Below are positions 61,635 to 64,000 of a DNA stretch of 64,000 bases, piece after piece. Every line of letters starts with the position of its first letter. Within the stretch, counting starts at the first letter, position 1. Origin of the DNA: HIMB114 sp008638005 (GTDB taxonomy: Bacteria > Pseudomonadota > Alphaproteobacteria > Pelagibacterales > Pelagibacteraceae); the NCBI GenBank assembly GCA_032681305.1, contig CP136340.1, positions 992,001-1,056,000 on the forward strand, read 5' to 3'. The position numbers and the translations under genes are program-made. The notes below the pieces were generated by a model, which saw nothing but the letters and a program-made list of their open reading frames with translations, ran no database searches and was not told where the DNA came from.

Positions 61635-62840
61635 ATGCCAAAAAAACAAAACATAAATTCTAGCAGAAGAAATTTCCTTGCTGGTTCAGCTACAGTTGCG
61701 GGTGCAGCGGCAGCAGCTTCAGTAATGCCAATTTCTATTGCTAATGCAAATCATACAGCTGCAGATGCGAAAGGTCTTCCATCTTGGACAAGCTGGAAAA
61801 AAAGAAGTGCTTTAATTATCCATTCAGACAAAGGAATGGAAACTCACCGAGATGCAATTGGTGAAAGTGTAATTACTCCATTAAGACATGTTTACATTAG
61901 AAATAACATGCCAACGATGAGTGATGCTCAAATTGGAAATAGAAATAACTGGAAGTTAAAAGTTGAAGGAGTAAAAAATCCTAAAACTTATACTCTAGCT
62001 CAATTAAAACAATTAGCTCAAAGAACTGAAGCAACTGTCCTACAGTGTTCTGGTAATGGTAGAGGTTTCTTTGCTCACAAACCGAGAGGTTCACAGTGGG
62101 AAACGGGAGCTGCAGCTAATTTAATTTGGACTGGTTGCCCAGTGTCTGCAATTGTTAAAGATTGTGGTGGCGTTGTAAGCGGAGCAAAATTTATGACTTC
62201 AGCTGGAGCAGACATGCCAAAACAATTAGATCCTATGAAAGCGTTAGTAGAAAGATCAGTACCAATAAAAGCGCACAAAGATGCTCTAGTAGCTTGGGAA
62301 GTAAACGGTGTTGCTATTCCAAATTCACATGGTGGACCATTAAGAATGATTACACCTGGATACTTTGGAATTAACAATGTTAAACATGTAGGTAAACTTG
62401 CTTTCACGGCAAAAGAATCTCAAGTTAAATATATGAAATCAAGTTACAGAGTTTCTCCAATTGGAAAAAAAGGATCACAATATCCTTCTTGTTGGGAGAT
62501 GCCTGTGAAATCTTGGATTACTTCACCTTTAAAAAGTGCAAAATCTGGAAATGTAGTTATTTCAGGTGTTGCGTTTGGTGGAACAAGAAAAGCTTCAAGC
62601 ATCAAAGTTTCTGTTGATGGTGGTAAATCTTGGAAAAGCGCTAAGTTTACCGGACCTGACATGGGTAAATTTGCTTGGAGAAGATTTGTTTTTGAAACAA
62701 AACTAAAACCAGGAACCTATAAAATCGTAAGTAAAGCTTCTGCTGGCGGAAAGTCTCAACCAAAATTGAGAATGGAAAACAGAAGAGGTTATTTACATAA
62801 CGGTTGGTTAGACCATGGCGTTGATGTTACAGTTTCGTAA
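61635..62840 (+). CDS. sorA: Sulfite dehydrogenase molybdenum subunit (SorA/SoxC-like), Tat-exported
   Basis: A periplasmic sulfite oxidase family enzyme binding the Mo cofactor. The 401-residue protein begins with a Tat signal (SRRNFLAGSATVAGAAAA). The Mo-ligand cysteine is Cys138 in LQCSGNGRGFF; WETGAAANLIWTGCPV, HGGPLRMITPGYFG and NNVKHVGKL follow, then the C-terminal dimerisation domain with VSVDGGKSWKSAKF. The next gene is a single-heme cytochrome c, favouring SorAB; SoxC with SoxD is the alternative, but no other sox genes are here. The Moco genes sit back to back upstream. Confidence 0.9.
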   Translation: MPKKQNINSSRRNFLAGSATVAGAAAAASVMPISIANANHTAADAKGLPSWTSWKKRSALIIHSDKGMETHRDAIGESVITPLRHVYIRNNMPTMSDAQIGNRNNWKLKVEGVKNPKTYTLAQLKQLAQRTEATVLQCSGNGRGFFAHKPRGSQWETGAAANLIWTGCPVSAIVKDCGGVVSGAKFMTSAGADMPKQLDPMKALVERSVPIKAHKDALVAWEVNGVAIPNSHGGPLRMITPGYFGINNVKHVGKLAFTAKESQVKYMKSSYRVSPIGKKGSQYPSCWEMPVKSWITSPLKSAKSGNVVISGVAFGGTRKASSIKVSVDGGKSWKSAKFTGPDMGKFAWRRFVFETKLKPGTYKIVSKASAGGKSQPKLRMENRRGYLHNGWLDHGVDVTVS

Positions 62841-63153
62841 TATCATTTTCACAACCTTATTTATCGTTTCTATAACATCATCCCAATCTTGGGGTGATGT
62901 TATGAAGCAAGGTATGGAGATCTTCAATGAGAAGGCGGGTTGTGGTGCGTGCCATGTATTAAAACATGCTGGATCTGAAGGAAACATTGGACCTAACTTG
63001 GATATGTCAAAAGATTCAAAAGATGTCGCATATGTGAAAGACATGGTTCAAAATGGACTGGGTGTCATGCCAGCTTTTGGTGAAGACGGAATATTAACTC
63101 CTGAGGAAGTTGATATCGTTTCTAAATATGTTGCAAATGTTGCAGGAAAGTAG
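62815..63153 (+). CDS. sorB: Cytochrome c subunit of sulfite dehydrogenase (SorB-like)
   Basis: A 112-residue secreted class I cytochrome c. After a signal peptide (FRNIIFTTLFIVSITSSQSWG) comes the heme site GCGACHVLKHAG, and the distal methionine in NGLGVMPAFGEDGIL. It overlaps the 3' end of sorA by 26 bases and would accept electrons from it. ATG at 62824 is an alternative start and gives a more typical signal peptide. Assignment to SorB is based on context. Confidence 0.88.
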   Translation: MALMLQFRNIIFTTLFIVSITSSQSWGDVMKQGMEIFNEKAGCGACHVLKHAGSEGNIGPNLDMSKDSKDVAYVKDMVQNGLGVMPAFGEDGILTPEEVDIVSKYVANVAGK

Positions 63154-63165
63154 ATAAAGAAAAAT

Positions 63166-63357
63166 ATGATTGAAGCATTAAATATGGGTGGATACGCGAT
63201 GTTCGTATGGCCCGCTTACTTTATCGCTCTTGGTTTAACTTTCTTTTTATACAAAAAATCAGTAAAGCAATTAAAAGTTGCTGAAAAAAAAGCTGAAGAG
63301 TTAGGCCTAGTTTCAAAAGAAGTTCAAGAAACTACAAGAGCTAATCAAACAGTTTAA
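63166..63357 (+). CDS. ccmD: CcmD-like heme exporter small protein
   Basis: A 63-residue single-pass protein: MGGYAMFVWPAYFIALGLTF is the membrane helix, followed by a basic amphipathic stretch (YKKSVKQLKVAEKKAEELG). The MGGYxxFVWPAY start resembles CcmD, which assists release of heme-loaded CcmE from the CcmABC exporter. Normally ccmD sits with ccmABC, which are not visible here. Being 12 bases after a cytochrome c gene fits a role in its maturation. Small size keeps confidence moderate. Confidence 0.72.
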   Translation: MIEALNMGGYAMFVWPAYFIALGLTFFLYKKSVKQLKVAEKKAEELGLVSKEVQETTRANQTV

Positions 63358-63361
63358 TATA

Positions 63362-64000
63362 TCAAAAAATTTTAAAACCCATTCGTATTGCTACAAACAA
63401 TACGAGTGCGCTTGTCAGTAACGCTAAAATTCTGGTTGGTAGCAATTTAATATTAACAAAATTACCAATCTGACCCCCGATAAATACCGCTAACATAAAA
63501 GGCCAATAATTTATTAATTCACTCAAAACCTCATTTTTTGTTAATTGTCCGAATATTCCTGAAATCGAGTTTATTAGGATAAACATTGAGGCAGCGGTTG
63601 CAATGTATTTTGGTTTTGCAGCCCTAATTAAAAATAAAATTGGACTTAGAAAAATTCCACCACCTATCCCTACAACACCAGATAAAAAACCCAGAATTCC
63701 TCCAATGAAAACAGAAATAGGAAAGGGAATAGATTTGTAACTTGTTTCATTATCATCATAGGTTTTAAAGTTGATTAATAATAACAAACCTGCAGTTGAT
63801 AAGATTACAAAGAGAAGAATTTCAAATAATTTTTTATCAATAGGTAGGGCTCCACCAATAAATGCCAAGGGAATTGATCCAATCAAATAGGGAAGAAGAA
63901 GTTTAAAATTTAAATTTCCTGCACGCGCATAATTAATACAATTTCCAGAAACAACGATAATATTACAACATAAGGCTATGACTGGAAATATTGTAAAAGG
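63362..64000 (-). CDS. TauE/SafE-family sulfite/anion exporter (partial, N-terminus beyond window)
   Basis: The C-terminal ~212 residues of a TauE/SafE membrane protein, open to the window end. The conserved second repeat IGGILGFLSGVVGIGGGIFLSPIL and the first part IGSIPLAFIGGALPIDKK are clear, plus several more hydrophobic helices. A TTG at 63886 could be mistaken for a start, but the frame continues upstream (PVIALCCNIIVVSGNCINY) with matching hydrophobic character. The family exports sulfite, sulfoacetate or related anions, a sensible neighbour for sulfite dehydrogenase. It converges on ccmD with four bases between. Confidence 0.9.
   Translation of the reverse strand, partial: PFTIFPVIALCCNIIVVSGNCINYARAGNLNFKLLLPYLIGSIPLAFIGGALPIDKKLFEILLFVILSTAGLLLLINFKTYDDNETSYKSIPFPISVFIGGILGFLSGVVGIGGGIFLSPILFLIRAAKPKYIATAASMFILINSISGIFGQLTKNEVLSELINYWPFMLAVFIGGQIGNFVNIKLLPTRILALLTSALVLFVAIRMGFKIF

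Noticed and set aside
62162..62374. Arg/Ser-rich open frame inside sorA
   Set aside because: Overlaps the conserved Mo-binding domain in another frame; a shadow of the real gene.
63362..63886. TauE/SafE gene starting at a TTG at 63886
   Set aside because: The frame stays open and hydrophobic to the window end, so the gene is truncated, not short.
1..64000. CRISPR arrays, insertion sequences, prophage or defence islands
   Set aside because: No repeat-spacer pattern, transposase, integrase, restriction or toxin-antitoxin gene was seen; most genes fit conserved chromosomal families.

Overview
The window reads as one contiguous stretch of chromosome from a streamlined, very AT-rich (roughly 30% G+C by eye), free-living marine alphaproteobacterium, most like the SAR11/Pelagibacterales or AEGEAN-169 (HIMB59) type. 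The assignment is an inference from gene order (carAB opposite yqeY-dnaG-rpoD; rnpB-mraZ-dcw; lpxC-bamD-ligA), a SAM-II type riboswitch, lysine/asparagine-rich proteins, start/stop overlaps nearly everywhere, and the absence of insertion sequences, prophage, CRISPR arrays or toxin-antitoxin pairs. LpxC, BamD and MlaA/MlaC show a Gram-negative envelope.

Layout. 1-2.4 kb: carB (cut by the window edge) and carA on the minus strand. 2.5-7.6 kb: yqeY-dnaG-rpoD, a CAT-anticodon tRNA (probably Ile2) and an EamA transporter. 7.6-9.9 kb: mlaC and mlaA (minus), a cytosolic AmpD-like amidase, and RNase P RNA. 10-27 kb: a long division and cell-wall (dcw) cluster: mraZ-ftsZ-rsmH-ftsL-ftsI-murE-murF-mraY-murD-ftsW-murC-murB-ddl-ftsQ-ftsA-lpxC, followed by bamD and ligA. 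ftsZ sits unusually near the front and murG is missing from its normal place. 29.9-37.8 kb: pepP, uvrD/pcrA, an AsmA-like protein, fumC, an SDR and two small proteins.

37.8-44.1 kb: a minus-strand methionine operon, metF-metE-metZ, led by a SAM-II aptamer and an intrinsic terminator whose loop is perfectly complementary to the aptamer's 3' end, so it looks like a SAM-controlled attenuator. Immediately upstream is a compact three-gene cassette: an uncharacterised radical SAM enzyme, a VTT-domain membrane protein and a translationally coupled 56-residue protein. 44.1-53.1 kb: a LysE-type exporter, a branched-chain or related amino-acid ABC importer (livKHMGF, with a terminator between livK and livH), azlCD exporter genes, the glutarate hydroxylase glaH, an exported msrA and a 2-hydroxyacid dehydrogenase. 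53.1-58.1 kb: a thioesterase and msrB (minus), then acnA coupled to a prpD-like gene. 58.1-64 kb: molybdenum cofactor genes moaA-moaC-moeA-moaD-moaE (minus) back to back with a Tat-exported sulfite dehydrogenase and its cytochrome c, a ccmD-like gene, and a TauE/SafE exporter cut by the window end. Together these suggest Moco synthesis, periplasmic sulfite oxidation and possibly sulfur-anion export.

Most genes are well-known housekeeping families. The most interesting signals are regulatory (the SAM-II attenuator, MraZ boxes over the dcw promoter, the intra-operon liv terminator), the radical SAM/VTT/56-residue cassette, and the altered dcw gene order. Promoters and RNA structures were read by eye; no searches or folding were run.
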